A stretch of 64,000 bases of DNA from Pleurodeles waltl (Eukaryota > Chordata > Amphibia > Caudata > Salamandridae). Below the pieces are notes generated by a model. That model searched no databases, was not told the origin of the DNA, and saw nothing but the letters and a program-made list of their open reading frames with translations. The stretch is taken from contig NC_090440.1 in NCBI RefSeq assembly GCF_031143425.1, positions 1,268,195,123 to 1,268,259,122 on the forward strand, written 5' to 3'. Below, piece by piece: positions 45,801-56,272 of the stretch (positions are counted from its first letter, which is position 1; each line of letters begins with the position of its first letter). Made by a program: the position numbers and the translations under genes.

Positions 45801-45866
45801 AACTGGAGCTGGCACAAGGTGTAAGTACCACAAGGTACCCACTATAAGCCAGGCCAGCCTCCTACA
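42841..45866 (+). mobile_element. Solo 3.0-kb Gypsy LTR in opposite orientation
   Basis: Begins TGTAGGAAGG and ends CCTCCTACA, so the terminal hexamers are inverted. It is flanked by ctgtg (42836-42840) and ctgag (45867-45871), a 5-bp target duplication with one mismatch. It is inserted in the other element's 3' LTR, whose sequence resumes directly on each side. A poly(A) signal AATAAA lies at 45623-45628. Its sequence is the reverse-complement relative of 53251-56272. A solo LTR arises by recombination between the two LTRs of one element. Confidence 0.85.
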
Positions 45867-46940
45867 CTGAGGACCTGCAAAGGAAGGGGACCAAGTCCAA
45901 GAGTTGTGAAAGTGTCCGGGGGGGCAGGAGCGAACTGAACCACAGATGAAGGTGCAAATATGGCTGCCTCTGGATGTAAGAAGCTGAAGATTCTGCAACA
46001 AGAAAGATGCTAGGAACGTCTCCTTCATTCAGAAGATGTCACACACAGTGCTGGAGGATGCAGAGTTGTTTCCTTGGCAAAATACCACAAAAAAAGCCTT
46101 GCGGTTGTCTCAACACTCCAAAAGAGGGTCCCACAACACCATTAGGGAGCTGTGCATCGCAGGACAGAGTGCTGGGGACCTAGGCTTGGCTCTGCATGCA
46201 GGATTTTGTGGAAATGTGCACAGAAGCCTTTGTAGCTGCATTTCACGTGGTGCACAGGATTACTGCCTGGAGAGGGAAGGCAAGTACTTTTCTCCTCCAA
46301 ATTTGGACAGTTGGACCACTGGACAGTCTGGGTCACTTGGGTCCACCACCTGTGTTCCAGGGGCCACGCTCGTCAGGATGAGAGGGGTCCCAGAGAACCA
46401 GTGCCACTGAAGTTTGGTGCCTGCTGAAGCACGGAGAAGATTCCATTAACCCATGAGAGATTTCTTTGTGGCTTCCAGCGCAGGATGAAGGCAGGCAGCA
46501 CCCAAAACATGCACCACCTGGAAACAGTCAAGAAAGCTGGCAGGATTAGGCGCTACAATGTCGCTGGTAGTCTTCTTGTTACGTTGTTGCATTTTTGCAG
46601 GCATCCTGTAGCAGTCAGCGCTCAATCCTTGGCAGAAGTTGAAGAGAGAGGTGCAGATGAACTTTGGTGAATTCTTGCAAGTCGTTATCTGAGGAAAAGC
46701 CCACAGGAGAGACCCTAAATGGCCCTCAGAGGGGGATTGGCCACCTAGTCAGATAAGCACCTATCAGGAGGGGTCTCTGATGTAACCTGATGGCACTGGC
46801 CACTCAGAGACCTCCAGAGTGCCCTCACACCTCTGGACCCAAGAAAGCAGAGGTCTGAGACACACTGGAGGAGCTCTGGGCACCACCCCTGGGGTGGTGA
46901 TGGACAGGGGAGTGGTCACTCTCTTTTCCTTTGTCCAGTT
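45867..46940 (-). repeat. 3' LTR fragment of the Gypsy element (middle piece)
   Basis: Matches ~53892-55130 of the 5' LTR but for one internal deletion of ~150 bp (the part around 54130-54285 is shortened). It breaks off at ctttgtccagtt, where ERV gag begins. Confidence 0.75.
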
Positions 46941-48678
46941 GTGCATACCTTGTCTCTAATTCCTGATGTTCATAATACTGAGCCATAGTCAAAAGAGAAA
47001 CCGGAGTAGAGGTAGTCCATGAATGTTCACTAGCTTTTAGACGACTAGCTATTCCTGGTAACAGATTTGCGACATATTTATCGACAAACAAATGTCTGCC
47101 CGTATCATCTGACAATAACTGGCCACTAAAATCATGAAATGCTTCTTCAAAGCATGTAAAGAAATCAGAGACCGATTCATCTGCCTTTTGCTTACAAGAC
47201 GCTAAAACAGTTCAATCTATCTTTTTAGGGGGAATAATCGTTTTTAACTTAACTAATATGGCTGCGGGAACATCTAGAATCAACTGATATGGCTTTTTCG
47301 CAGGTTCCCTATCCCCATCCATATGTTCTAATTCTTTCCATGATGCCCCAAAAACTACAGGATCATCAATTTTACGAACAGTTCTCCACATATCTGGCGG
47401 TAATATCAATCCGAAAAATAAATCAATGTCAGCCAAAGTCATAGTACAAGAACTAATTGCTCCCTCAACTTCCTCATAAAAGGTGGCTGGATTTTTCCGC
47501 GGGTCAGGTAATGCTGTTTTAAGTGCCATTACATCTGCCCTATTCCAAGGAGTATACACCCAATTATAAATGAAATAACCCTTAGCATCAACAGAAGTTT
47601 TATCATCAGTTGTACCCAATCCTTTAGGAGGAACATACAAAGGCGCGGCCTCCCGCATTGGTTTTTCATGAACTATCATAGTCTTACCTGCTCCGAAGAT
47701 GGAAGCTTGCACCCCGCCGATCTGAGATGTCTGTACAACTACGTCCACAGCCCTTTTCTCCTCTTGCAAACGGACTGCCACAACACATAATTTCACCAAA
47801 CGCCTGATTGCATCAGCCACCTGGGAGAAAACAAAAAGACCATCACGCATTTGCTTATGATCAGCTGCTACATCATCGGGATCTAACTCATCAGAATATT
47901 TCCGACATAGTTCAATAGTTTCTGTGCCAAATGCCTCAGTAAAATATAGCTGCTCCTTTTCCGTCCACCCTTTCATGTTGTCTAAAAGTTCAGAAGCAGA
48001 GACAACACTACAAATTGTTTTACGAGCAATAGATCTAAGCTCAGACGCACGGTCAGCAGGCAACATAGAGCGACTGTCTTGTATCTTCTGTTGCTCTGAA
48101 CCGGAGGTCTTAGCTAACTCATGAGGGGCAGAAGGAACGACATACGGAGGTGGAGGGCGATCTAGTAACAAAAAATCATTGTGTGGTTTATTAAGGATAG
48201 GATAGAGAGGTTGCCTAACGGTGTATTGGCCAGTTACCTGTAATTTACGTTCTTTCTCTTCTATCTCCTTTAAGTCATTTATTTATTTATTTCTCATTTC
48301 CAATGCATTCACATATACATTCTTAAGCTGCTCTTTCTCAAGCAAGGCTTGCTCACGCTTCACTCGTCCACGCACTTCTTTCTCCCACATTCGTGCACAG
48401 TCAAACATATCTTGCCTAGACTTTCGCTTACACATACATTGTTCCACATACTCAATCTTTTGCAAATCAAATGACCCATGCATAGGCCAATGTAACTCAG
48501 GATCCGCACGAGTGTATTTATTCCATAATGTGCTGTACATTATAGAAGAAAGACCATGTTTAACATACATATCTCTATTGGGCGTCCCCTCTGGGGGTGC
48601 CGGTTTCGATTCTTCCAGTCTCAAATTGGTACCATTACAAAGGAAACAGATCCTATGAAGTGCGCTAAAAACAGGCAT
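46941..48678 (-). pseudogene. ERV gag (matrix/capsid part), frameshifted, nonsense-mutated and truncated
   Basis: Gag is the structural polyprotein of the virus particle. The frame opens at 48678 (MPVFSALHRI), passes a Lys/Glu-rich helical matrix-like region, and shifts within an (ataa)n run at ~48280-48297. It continues to a Pro-rich stretch (LLDRPPPPYV) and a long capsid-like region with YTPWNRADVMALKTALPDP, LADIDLFFGLIL and, beyond a TGA at 47214-47212, a major-homology-like segment (QKADESVSDFFTCFEEAF). It is cut at 46941 before the capsid end. The capsid N-terminal pattern resembles gamma/epsilon-type p30. Only three lesions over ~580 codons suggest moderate age. Confidence 0.75.
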
Positions 48679-49163
48679 GCCAAAAATAGTGCAGAATATG
48701 CAATATTATAATCAAAGTAGCACTTAAGGTGCCGTTCAAATCAAAATTAAATTGGAAAAAATTATCCTCATTACCTGCCTATATAAATTGCAAATTATAT
48801 ATCAATTCAAAGGACACAAATTGACTAGTCACCCAAAACACGAGAGCCACAGTAAGTAGTGCTAAACTTCATTACCAAACAAAGGCATCAAAACCCACAG
48901 CAAGTGCCGTGAAACGGCTCTTAGCAATCACAAGGTGTCCAGGTTCCAACTGCCAAGTTCTAAAATCGACTAAATGGTCACTCCATGACGAATGAAGAAA
49001 AAGGATCTCAGTCGAAGACCGGCACCACCTGGATGGTCAAATCAGAAAGAAGGGAAAAACGCTGTGGTTGCCAAGACTCGGGTCTCCTCAGGCAATGATC
49101 GTCCGCAGCGAGATCCCAATCCTTCATCGCGACCAATCCGTTGGGCGTCCGAGTCACTGATGA
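48679..49163 (-). other. ERV leader
   Basis: Untranslated leader between the primer site and the gag start. No packaging hairpin was worked out. Confidence 0.5.
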
Positions 49164-49181
49164 GTCCCTGTTTGGGCGACA
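49164..49181 (-). other. ERV primer-binding site, tRNA-Lys-like
   Basis: TGTCGCCCAAACAGGGAC begins 3 nt after the LTR end. It differs at two positions from the 18-nt site complementary to the 3' end of tRNA-Lys3. Confidence 0.8.
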
Positions 49182-49184
49182 ATT

Positions 49185-49748
49185 TGTTGAAGTAAGCCTC
49201 AGCAAGGCCTACTAATGCAAGGGGTTCACCCTTCTCTGCACAGATCATATAGGAAGAAGTTGGCACACAAACTGAAATAAAAGACAAAGTTTATTAAACC
49301 TCATGAGGTGGTACTACAGTTCAAACAGCACCCTTCAGTAATGTTTGAAGTAGCACACTGAACTGAGAGAGCATGGTCCTTTTATACCCACGCAGGGGCT
49401 AAAAGGAGGTGGTACAATTATAGAAGCAAGCCTTCTATACATATAAGGTCATGTGGAAATGCACAGTCGACAGGTAGGAGGGGCCAACAGTTTTCAAGGA
49501 CTAACAGCTGCAGACCTTACTGGGCATGTGCGAAAGTGGGAGATGCTAAATATAACTTGTCACTAGGCAGATTTTCAAGAGTAGTTAACAGAAAGGTAGG
49601 ACAGAGCACATGGTGAGCACATGGCAGCATGTGGCAGAGAAAATGGCTCCCATGAATACAAAATGGGTTCCGCGAAATGTTCACAATAGTTGCTAAATAC
49701 AAGATATCTTCTGCTAATGCTTAATCTAATCGCTGCTAAACTACAACA
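49185..49748 (-). repeat. ERV 5' LTR (564 bp)
   Basis: Runs from TGTTGTAG (49748) to TTCAACA (49185). It has a TATA box (TATAAAA, 49386-49380) in gggtataaaagg and a poly(A) signal AATAAA (49295-49290) about 85 bp downstream, giving a clear U3-R-U5 layout. Confidence 0.82.
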
Positions 49749-50090
49749 CAGTGTGCCAATTGAAATTGATAAAAGTGGTCACTGGCCTATGGTGACAATT
49801 ATAAAGGCAGAGAGAGCATGAGCACTGAGGTTCTGGTTAGCAGAGCCTTAGTGACACAGTTAGGCACTACACAGGTATACACATACAGGCCACAAACTAT
49901 GAGCACTGGGGTCCTGGCTAGCAGGATCCCAGTGAGGCAGGCAAAGCACACTGACGAATAGGGTTTTCGCTATGAGCACTGGGGTCCTGGCTAGCAGGAT
50001 CCCAGTGAGACAGTTAAAACACACGAACATATACTCACAAACAGGCCAAAAGTGGGGGTAACAATGCTAGAAAGAGTTTACCTTCTCACA
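49749..50090 (-). repeat. 3' LTR start of the Gypsy element
   Basis: Minus strand begins TGTGAGAAGG at 50090 and matches the first ~340 bp of the 5' LTR (56272 downward), including the near-palindromic gggatcctgctagccagg repeats, until the ERV LTR at 49748. Confidence 0.82.
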
Positions 50091-50107
50091 TAACCCCCAC
50101 CCCCAAA
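50091..50107 (-). other. Gypsy polypurine-tract-like segment
   Basis: tttgggggtgggggtta lies directly upstream of the 3' LTR on the minus strand, the position where the plus-strand primer sits. It is G-rich with T interruptions, so it is a weak example. Confidence 0.5.
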
Positions 50108-50151
50108 CAAAGGACAATAAGACTAACCTTGGCCAGTTGAGTCTTTCTTGT

Positions 50152-50724
50152 CTAAGTGGTTATAAGTGGAGAGTAGCTCTGCAATAGATTAGTTACTCCC
50201 TTTATCATCCACTGTATGGTTACTTCCCTGTGGGGATTTAAACTACCCTGTTTGGAGTTTTTAGCTAACCAACAATGTGAGGTTATATTCTCAGAGTTCC
50301 TATTAGTATGTTTTAGTTTAGAGCAGTGGGATTGGTCCACTGGGCCTATATCAAGTGATGAGAATGCCAGACAGGGATGCTGTCTCAATAAAGCCATAGC
50401 TGGGCAAAAAGTTTGTCCATATGACTGTAAGAGAGAACAGGTTCGCTGTTTCTCTTGAATGGGAACAGGGCAGGGCTGCTGTCCTATAAGCTCCACACTA
50501 GGGCAGGTTAGCTGTCCTGTGTGTTTTGAGGTAGTGCAGGGTTGCTGCACTAAAGTTTCTCTGGGAGGGTTGGAGGGATGCTCCAAGTTAACTAAAATGG
50601 TGCCATTTCTCACATCAGGATTAGTTATCCCACAGAGAGGTACTTTTACCTCAGGGAGTACAGCTGTGGTAGCTGATGGTTCCCTTGGTGCAGGTTCCAC
50701 ACCAGGAGAGGTTTTTCCCACCAC
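50152..50724 (-). CDS. 190-codon open frame with Cys every 11 residues (Gypsy internal region)
   Basis: An uninterrupted frame between the protease remnant and the 3' LTR, where RT would be expected. Cys residues fall at 63, 74, 85, 96, 107 and 118 of the frame, an exact 11-residue (33-bp) period, usually preceded by QQP or LT/FT and followed by P. It looks like a coding minisatellite. No known domain is recognised. The first Met is at 50724, but the frame is probably the tail of the gag-pol reading frame, not a separate gene. The function is unknown, and the periodicity could be only a DNA-level repeat. Confidence 0.45.
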   Translation of the reverse strand: MVGKTSPGVEPAPREPSATTAVLPEVKVPLCGITNPDVRNGTILVNLEHPSNPPRETLVQQPCTTSKHTGQLTCPSVELIGQQPCPVPIQEKQRTCSLLQSYGQTFCPAMALLRQHPCLAFSSLDIGPVDQSHCSKLKHTNRNSENITSHCWLAKNSKQGSLNPHREVTIQWMIKGVTNLLQSYSPLITT

Positions 50725-51107
50725 AGGAATGGTATGGAGGCAGGGCGGAGAAGGGATACTTTGATACCCTTCTTACCTGTTGGGAGAGAGGGATGCTGAG
50801 ATTTCAGGCCTTTTTCTCTCCTGTGCTTTTTCATTTTAGTTGAAATGAGAGGAAGCAATTCCTCAGGGATACACAGCATGGAAGTATGGGTCTTAAACTC
50901 TACCTCAGCCCAACCTGAGGCCTCTAGGTCATTACCTAAGAGACAATCTACGGGTAAGCTAGGTGATACTACCACCTGCTTTGGGCCAGTAACTCCACCC
51001 CAAATAAAATGAACTATAGCTAAGGGGAGGAACTGAGTGGAGTTATGGACATCAATAATCTTGTACTGTTGTCCAATGAGGTATTGTGTAGGAGATACTA
51101 GGAGGCA
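50646..51107 (-). pseudogene. Gypsy protease-region remnant
   Basis: The minus strand reads YLIGQQYKIIDVHNSTQFLP, then VVVSPSLPVDCLLGNDLEAS. LP.D.LLGNDL is the C-terminal signature of Gypsy-type aspartic proteases. The catalytic DTG part is not recognised. It would lie upstream, where a 330-bp element has inserted (51108-51438). Confidence 0.62.
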
Positions 51108-51438
51108 TATTTATACTCTGTTTGCCCCAAATTAGCTTCATTTTTTTTACTCTAATTCGGTGTAAAACTAACTCCATATTTATACTTTGGTGCTAGACCC
51201 GTCTAGCGCCGAATTTATGGAGTTAAAGTCATTTTTTGGAAGTGGAAACCTACCTTGCCTTAATGAGATGCAAGGTAGGTGTTCCTGTGCAAAAAATGAC
51301 TATATGGCTTAATGCCATATTTATACTCCCGTGGAAAAAAGGTGCACGGGAGGGAGGAGGGGTAAAAAAATGGTGCAAAGCCTGCTTTGCCCCGTTTTTA
51401 ACTCCTGGGTCAGGGCGGGTGTTAGTGGACCTGTGGGC
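51108..51438. mobile_element. MITE-like insertion in the Gypsy protease region
   Basis: Starts ggcatatttatactctgtttgcccc and runs in parallel with 40812-41160 (ccatatttatactccgtttgcgcc, then accataattatactt-like, gggcctgtgggc). It is a partial copy of that family in the same orientation. It splits the Gypsy gag-pol frame. Confidence 0.65.
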
Positions 51439-53014
51439 CTATTCCACAATAGAAATTCCAGTGTGGCAAGGCCAATGCCACCAGGTGTGACAGAAACTGT
51501 CTTGGGACTGACTACCCTAGTTTCTATTATGGACCCAAAAGTGAACCCAACTACTCCCTTATTTTGACTGTTGCCAGCAGTCCCACCACTATTACCACTG
51601 CTGCTAGTGATACTAGAGTTTGATGTATTAGTGGTGGTAGGCTCAGGGGTTTTACCTGGGCAGGACATATCCCCTGGCCAATGGCCTTTATTTTAACACA
51701 CATAGCACCAAGGCTTTTTAGTGTGTGTAGATTTTGAAGAAGATGAAGAAGATGATTTATCCCCACCCCCTGAAGAGTGTTTAGGATGTGAAGAAGGATC
51801 TTTGTTTTTACTTTTATCCCCATGCTTATCCTCAGATTTTTCACCATCTTTCTTCTTGCCATCCTTGTCACCTCCTGTATGAACTTTTCTGTTCACTCTT
51901 GTTCTGACCCACTTGCCTGCCTTCTTTCCCAATTCTTGGGGAGAGGTCAGATCAGAGTCTACCACGTACTGGTGCAACAAATCAGACACACAATTGTTCA
52001 AAATATGCTCTCTCAGGATTATATTATACAGGCTTTCATAGTCAGTCACCTTACTGCCATGTAACCATCCCTCCAAGGCCTTCACTGAACAGTCTACAAA
52101 GTCTGTCCAGTCTTGAAAGGACTCTTTTCCGGTATCCAAGAACTTTATCCTGTATTGTTCAGTGGTCAAGCTAAATCCATATAAGCGTACATCTTTCAAA
52201 ACTTTGTAATTGTTGGCATCACTCTCATAGTAAGGAGTCTGTCTCTACCTTTGCCAGTGAAAGATAGCTACAAAATAGCAGACCATTGCCTTTGAGGGAC
52301 CAACTGTAACAAAGAGGCCCTCTCAAGTGCAGAAAACCACTTGTTTATGTCACCCCCTCCTTGTAAGGGGGGAAATCTTATGCAGGGTTCTTGAATCTGT
52401 TTTTCTAACAGGATGACTATCAAGAATACTGCTGCTGCCACCATGGGGAACTAACCCCAACGCCTGTTTTTCCCTCTCTACATCTAGAGACTCCCTGACT
52501 AAGTCCAACTGCTGCTGTCTCAGCTTCAGTCTGGCCTCTTCCAACCTCAGCTTTCTGAGTTCCCTGTCTAGGGTGATATCCTCAGGGTGGGAGGCTTGGG
52601 AATTCTCTGACACAGAGGTAATGTGGGAATGGCCAGAAGTGGACCTTTCTCTAACTACCTGAACTCTAGTTACCTGGCCTTTTGGAGTGAAAAGTGCCCT
52701 ACTAGTGTGTGACCCCCTTACACTACCAGCTTCACTAGCTGGCCTGTTAACTGAAAGGTCTTTGGAAGTACCCTCCCCAGAGTCCTCAGGGACCTCCACT
52801 GGAACTATCTGGGTACCCCCTCCTCTACCTCCTGATCCTGGGGTTGACCAGTCTGGTTCTGGTCACTTTCAAGGAGAAGGCTAAGAAATAGATATTTGGT
52901 AGGGTTCTTACCAATCCCTAAACTCTTTTCTATACAGAGACCACTCAAACTTTTAAAGTTTAAATTGTCATAAGCTGTCTGCACAACTTTGGGAGTGGCC
53001 TCTACTACAGACAT
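51439..53014 (-). pseudogene. Gypsy gag, disrupted
   Basis: Begins ATG 53014 (MSVVEATPKVVQTAYDNLNF). Shifts near 52810, then continues VEVPEDSGEGTSKD with a charged helical part (RELRKLRLEEARLKLRQQQL). The capsid-like core follows, with KWFSALERASLL, TEQYRIKFLDTGKESFQDW, SLYNIILREHILNNC and LHQYVVDSD. A Lys/Ser-rich linker leads to a zinc knuckle beginning CYVC and continuing NKGHWPGDMSC, with a TAA inside it (51693-51695). After the knuckle the frame runs on as a Ser/Thr/Asn-rich linker to 51439. The core is the SCAN-related Gypsy gag type. Multiple stops. Confidence 0.75.
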
Positions 53015-53250
53015 AGTTGAAAGAAAGAGTTTAGGGGAGAGAGACAAAAGTTTAGAAACTTTTAAAGAAAAGAAAAAAACTTTTTAAACCTTTTCTGAAA
53101 CCTTTTTAGAAAGTTTTTAGCAAGACAATAAGACTGTTTAGGTTAACTGTGTATATTTCTAAGTATTTAGAATATGATTTTCTTATGAAAAGCACCAATT
53201 ACAAAGTGGTAAAGCTGTTACAAGTACTTATCCCACCACTGCACCACCAA
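53015..53250 (-). other. Gypsy 5' leader and primer-site region
   Basis: Starts right after the LTR with TTGGTGGTGCAGTGGTGGG, the place of the primer-binding site. I could not assign the tRNA. Confidence 0.5.
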
Positions 53251-56200
53251 TGTAGGAGGCTGGCCTGGCTTCTAGTGGATACCTGATAGTACTTACGCCT
53301 TGTGCCAGGTCCAGTTTTCCCTTATTAGTAGATTAGTAGTGTTCTAGCAGCTTAGGCTGATAGAGGTAGCCATAGCAGAGCAGCTTAGTCTGAACTAGGA
53401 GACATGCAAAGCTCCTACTATACCACTTATATCACATAGGTACTATTTCATAAGAAAGACAATACTCAAAGTTACTAAAAATAAAGGTACTTTATTTTAG
53501 TGACAATGTACCAAAAATATCTCAGAGGATATACTCCCTTAGGAGGTAAGTAAAATACACAAAATATACACACAAACCAAAATCAGGTAACTAAAACAGT
53601 CAGAAAGTAGTGCAAACACTGTAGAATGCAATAGGATGCAATAGGCCTAGGGCCAACACAAACCATATACTAAGAAAGTCGAATGAGAACCACAAATGGA
53701 CCCCTAGGCTAGTGTAGTGTGTAGAGGGTCACTGGGAGTGTAAGAAAACACTAAGGGTGTCCAAGATACCCCACCCCAAGACCCTGGAAAGTAGGTGTAA
53801 AGTACTACTATTTCCCCAGAAACACACTAAATTGGTGATGGAGGATTTTGCAAAGACCACAACAGACTGCAAAGCACTGAAGACGGGTTCCTGGACCTGA
53901 GGACCTGCAAAGGAAGGGGACCAAGTCCAAGAGTTGTGAAAGTGTCCGGGGTGGGCAAGAGCCCACTAAACCCTGGATAAAAGTGCAAAACGGCTGCCCC
54001 TGGATGGAAGACACTGAAGATTCTGCAACAACGAAAGATGCTAGGAACTTCTCCTTTGTGCAGGAGATGTCCCACGGAGTGCTGGAGGATGCAGAGTTGT
54101 TTCCTTTGCAAAATACCACAAACAAACCTTGCTAGCTGCAAGAGTCGGTGTTAAAGGAAAAGGGTGTTGCTCAGGCCCAGGAAGGACCAGGATGTCGCCA
54201 CTTGGGAGAGGAGACAGAGGGGGCCATGGACAAGAAGGTAGCACTTGCAGAAGTACTTAAACATGGGTTCAAGAAGTATGAACATGGCGGTTGTCTCAAC
54301 ACTGCAAAAGAGGGTCCCACAACACCATCAGGGAGCTGAGCATCGCAGGACAGAGTGCTGGGGACCTAGGCTTGGCTGTGCATGCAGGATTTTGTGGAAT
54401 TTCGCACAGAAGCCCTTGTAGCTGCAGTTCACATGGTGCACAGGATTACTGTCTGGAGAGGGGAGGCAAGGACTTACCTCCTCCATATTTGGACAATTGG
54501 ACCACTGGACAGTCTGGGTCACTTGGGTCCACCACCTGTGTTCTAGGGGCCACGCTCGTCAGGGTGAGAGGGGTCCCAGAGTACCGGTGCCACTGAAGTT
54601 TGGTGCCTGGTAAACCAGGGGGAAGATTCCGTCAACCCACCGGAGATTTCTTCATGGCTTCCAGTGCAGGATGAAGGCAGGCAGCCCCCAAAGCATGCAC
54701 CACCATGAAACATTCAAGAAAGCCAGCAGTATTAGGCGCCACAATGTCGTAGGTAGTCTTCTTGCTACTTTGATGCAGTTTTGCAGGCATCCTGGAGCAG
54801 TCAGCGGTCGATCCTTGGCAGAAGTCGAAGCGAGAGGTGCAGAGGAACTCTGGTGAATTCTTGCAAGTTGTTATCTGAGGAAAAGCCCACAGGAGAGACC
54901 CTAAATAGCCCTCAGAGGAGGTTTGGCCACCTAGTCAGGTAAGCACCTATTAGGAGGGGTCTCTGACATTACCTGCTGGCACTGGCCATTCAGAGGCTTC
55001 CAGAGTGCCCTCACACCTCTGGATCCAAGATGGCAAAGGTCTGAGACACACTGGAGAAGCTCTGGGCAAAACCCCTGGGGTGGTGATGGACAGGGGAGTG
55101 GTCACTCCCCTTTCCTTTGTCCAGTTTCGCCCCAGAGCAGGGACTGGGGGTTCCCTAAACTGGTGTAGACTGGCTCATGCAAGGAGGGCACCATCTTTGC
55201 CCTTCAAAGCATTTCCAGAGGGTGGGAGCGGCTACCTGTCCCCAGCCTTTAACGCCTATTTCCAAAGGGAGACATTGTAACACCCTCTCTCAGAGGAAAT
55301 TCTTTGTTCTGCCTTCCTGGGACTGGGCTGCCCAGACCCCAGGAGGGCAGAACCCTGTCTGTGGGGTGGCAGCAGCAGTAGCTTCAGAGAAAACACCAGA
55401 GAGCTGGTTTGGCCATACCCGGGGGCCATAGTGGAGCCCCGGGGATACATGGATTTGGCTCCCCAATACCAGATTTGGCATGGGGGGGACAATTCCATGA
55501 TCTTAGACATGTTAAATGGCCATGTTCGGAGTTACCATTGTGAAGCTACACATAGGCATTGACCTATATGTAGTGCACGCGTGTAATGGTGTCCCCGCAC
55601 TCACAAAGTCTGGGGGAATGGCCCTAAACTATGTGGGGGCACCTTTGCTAGTGGAAGGGTGCCCTCACACTTAGTAACGTTGCACCTGAGCAAGTGAAGG
55701 TTAGACATATAGGTGACTTATAAGTTATAAGTTACTTAAGTGCAGTGAAAATGGCTGTGAAATAACGTGTGTGTTATTTCACTCAGACTGCAATGGCAGT
55801 CCTGTGTAAAGGTTTGTCTGAGCTCCCTATGGGTGGCAAAAGAAATGCTGTAGCCCATAGGGATCTTCTAGAACCCCAATACCCTGGGTACCTAGGTACC
55901 ATATACTAGGGAATTATAAGGGTGTTCCAGTGTGCCAATAGAAATTGGTAAATGAAGTCACTGGCCTATGGTGACAATTATAAAAGCAGAAAGAGCATAA
56001 GCACGGAGGTTCTGATTAGCAGAGCCTCAGTGACACAGTTAGGCTCTACACAGGTATACACATACAGGCCACAAACTATGAGCACTGGGGTCCTGGCTAG
56101 CAGGATCCCAGTGAGACAGGCTAAACACACTGACAAATAGGGTTTTCACTATGAACACTGGAGTCCTGGCTAGCAGGATCCCAGTGAGACAGTAAAAACA

Positions 56201-56272
56201 CACTGACATATACTCACAAACAGGCCAAAAAAAGTGGGGCTAACAATCCTAGAAAGAGGCTACCTTCTCACA
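53251..56272 (-). repeat. Gypsy 5' LTR, 3.02 kb
   Basis: Minus-strand TGTGAGAAGG (56272) to CCTCCTACA (53251). Poly(A) signal AATAAA lies in the tactaaaaataaagg region near 53478 when read on the minus strand as ...cctttatttttagta. Three other copies occur in the window, all about 3 kb when complete. No coding frame inside is conserved between copies. Confidence 0.85.

Larger units (their letters stand above)
46941..49748 (-). mobile_element. Endogenous retrovirus 5' half (LTR, primer site, gag), truncated in gag
   Basis: Minus strand: LTR 49748-49185, primer-binding site, leader, then gag to 46941, where the sequence jumps into Gypsy LTR DNA. No pol, env or 3' LTR remains. About 0.8 kb of the host LTR (equivalent to 55130-55932) is also missing at the join, so a deletion removed the rest of the ERV together with flanking LTR sequence. 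Confidence 0.8.
42591..56272 (-). mobile_element. Gypsy-type LTR retrotransposon, minus strand, with nested insertions
   Basis: The 5' LTR is 56272-53251, the internal region 53250-50091, and the 3' LTR is in pieces at 50090-49749, 46940-45867 and 42840-42591. The 3' LTR is interrupted by an ERV piece and by an opposite-orientation solo LTR, and is truncated at 42591. The internal region keeps gag and protease remnants plus a Cys-repeat frame. No RT, RNase H or integrase is seen in its ~2.8 kb (after subtracting an inserted element), so this is a non-autonomous or deleted copy. Confidence 0.78.

Noticed and set aside
45834..45866. Possible start of a new LTR element at 45867
   Set aside because: The sequence after 45866 continues the interrupted minus-orientation LTR from 42840, so this is the end of a nested solo LTR.
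47924..48124. Plus-strand frame within ERV gag
   Set aside because: Antisense shadow of the capsid/matrix frame.
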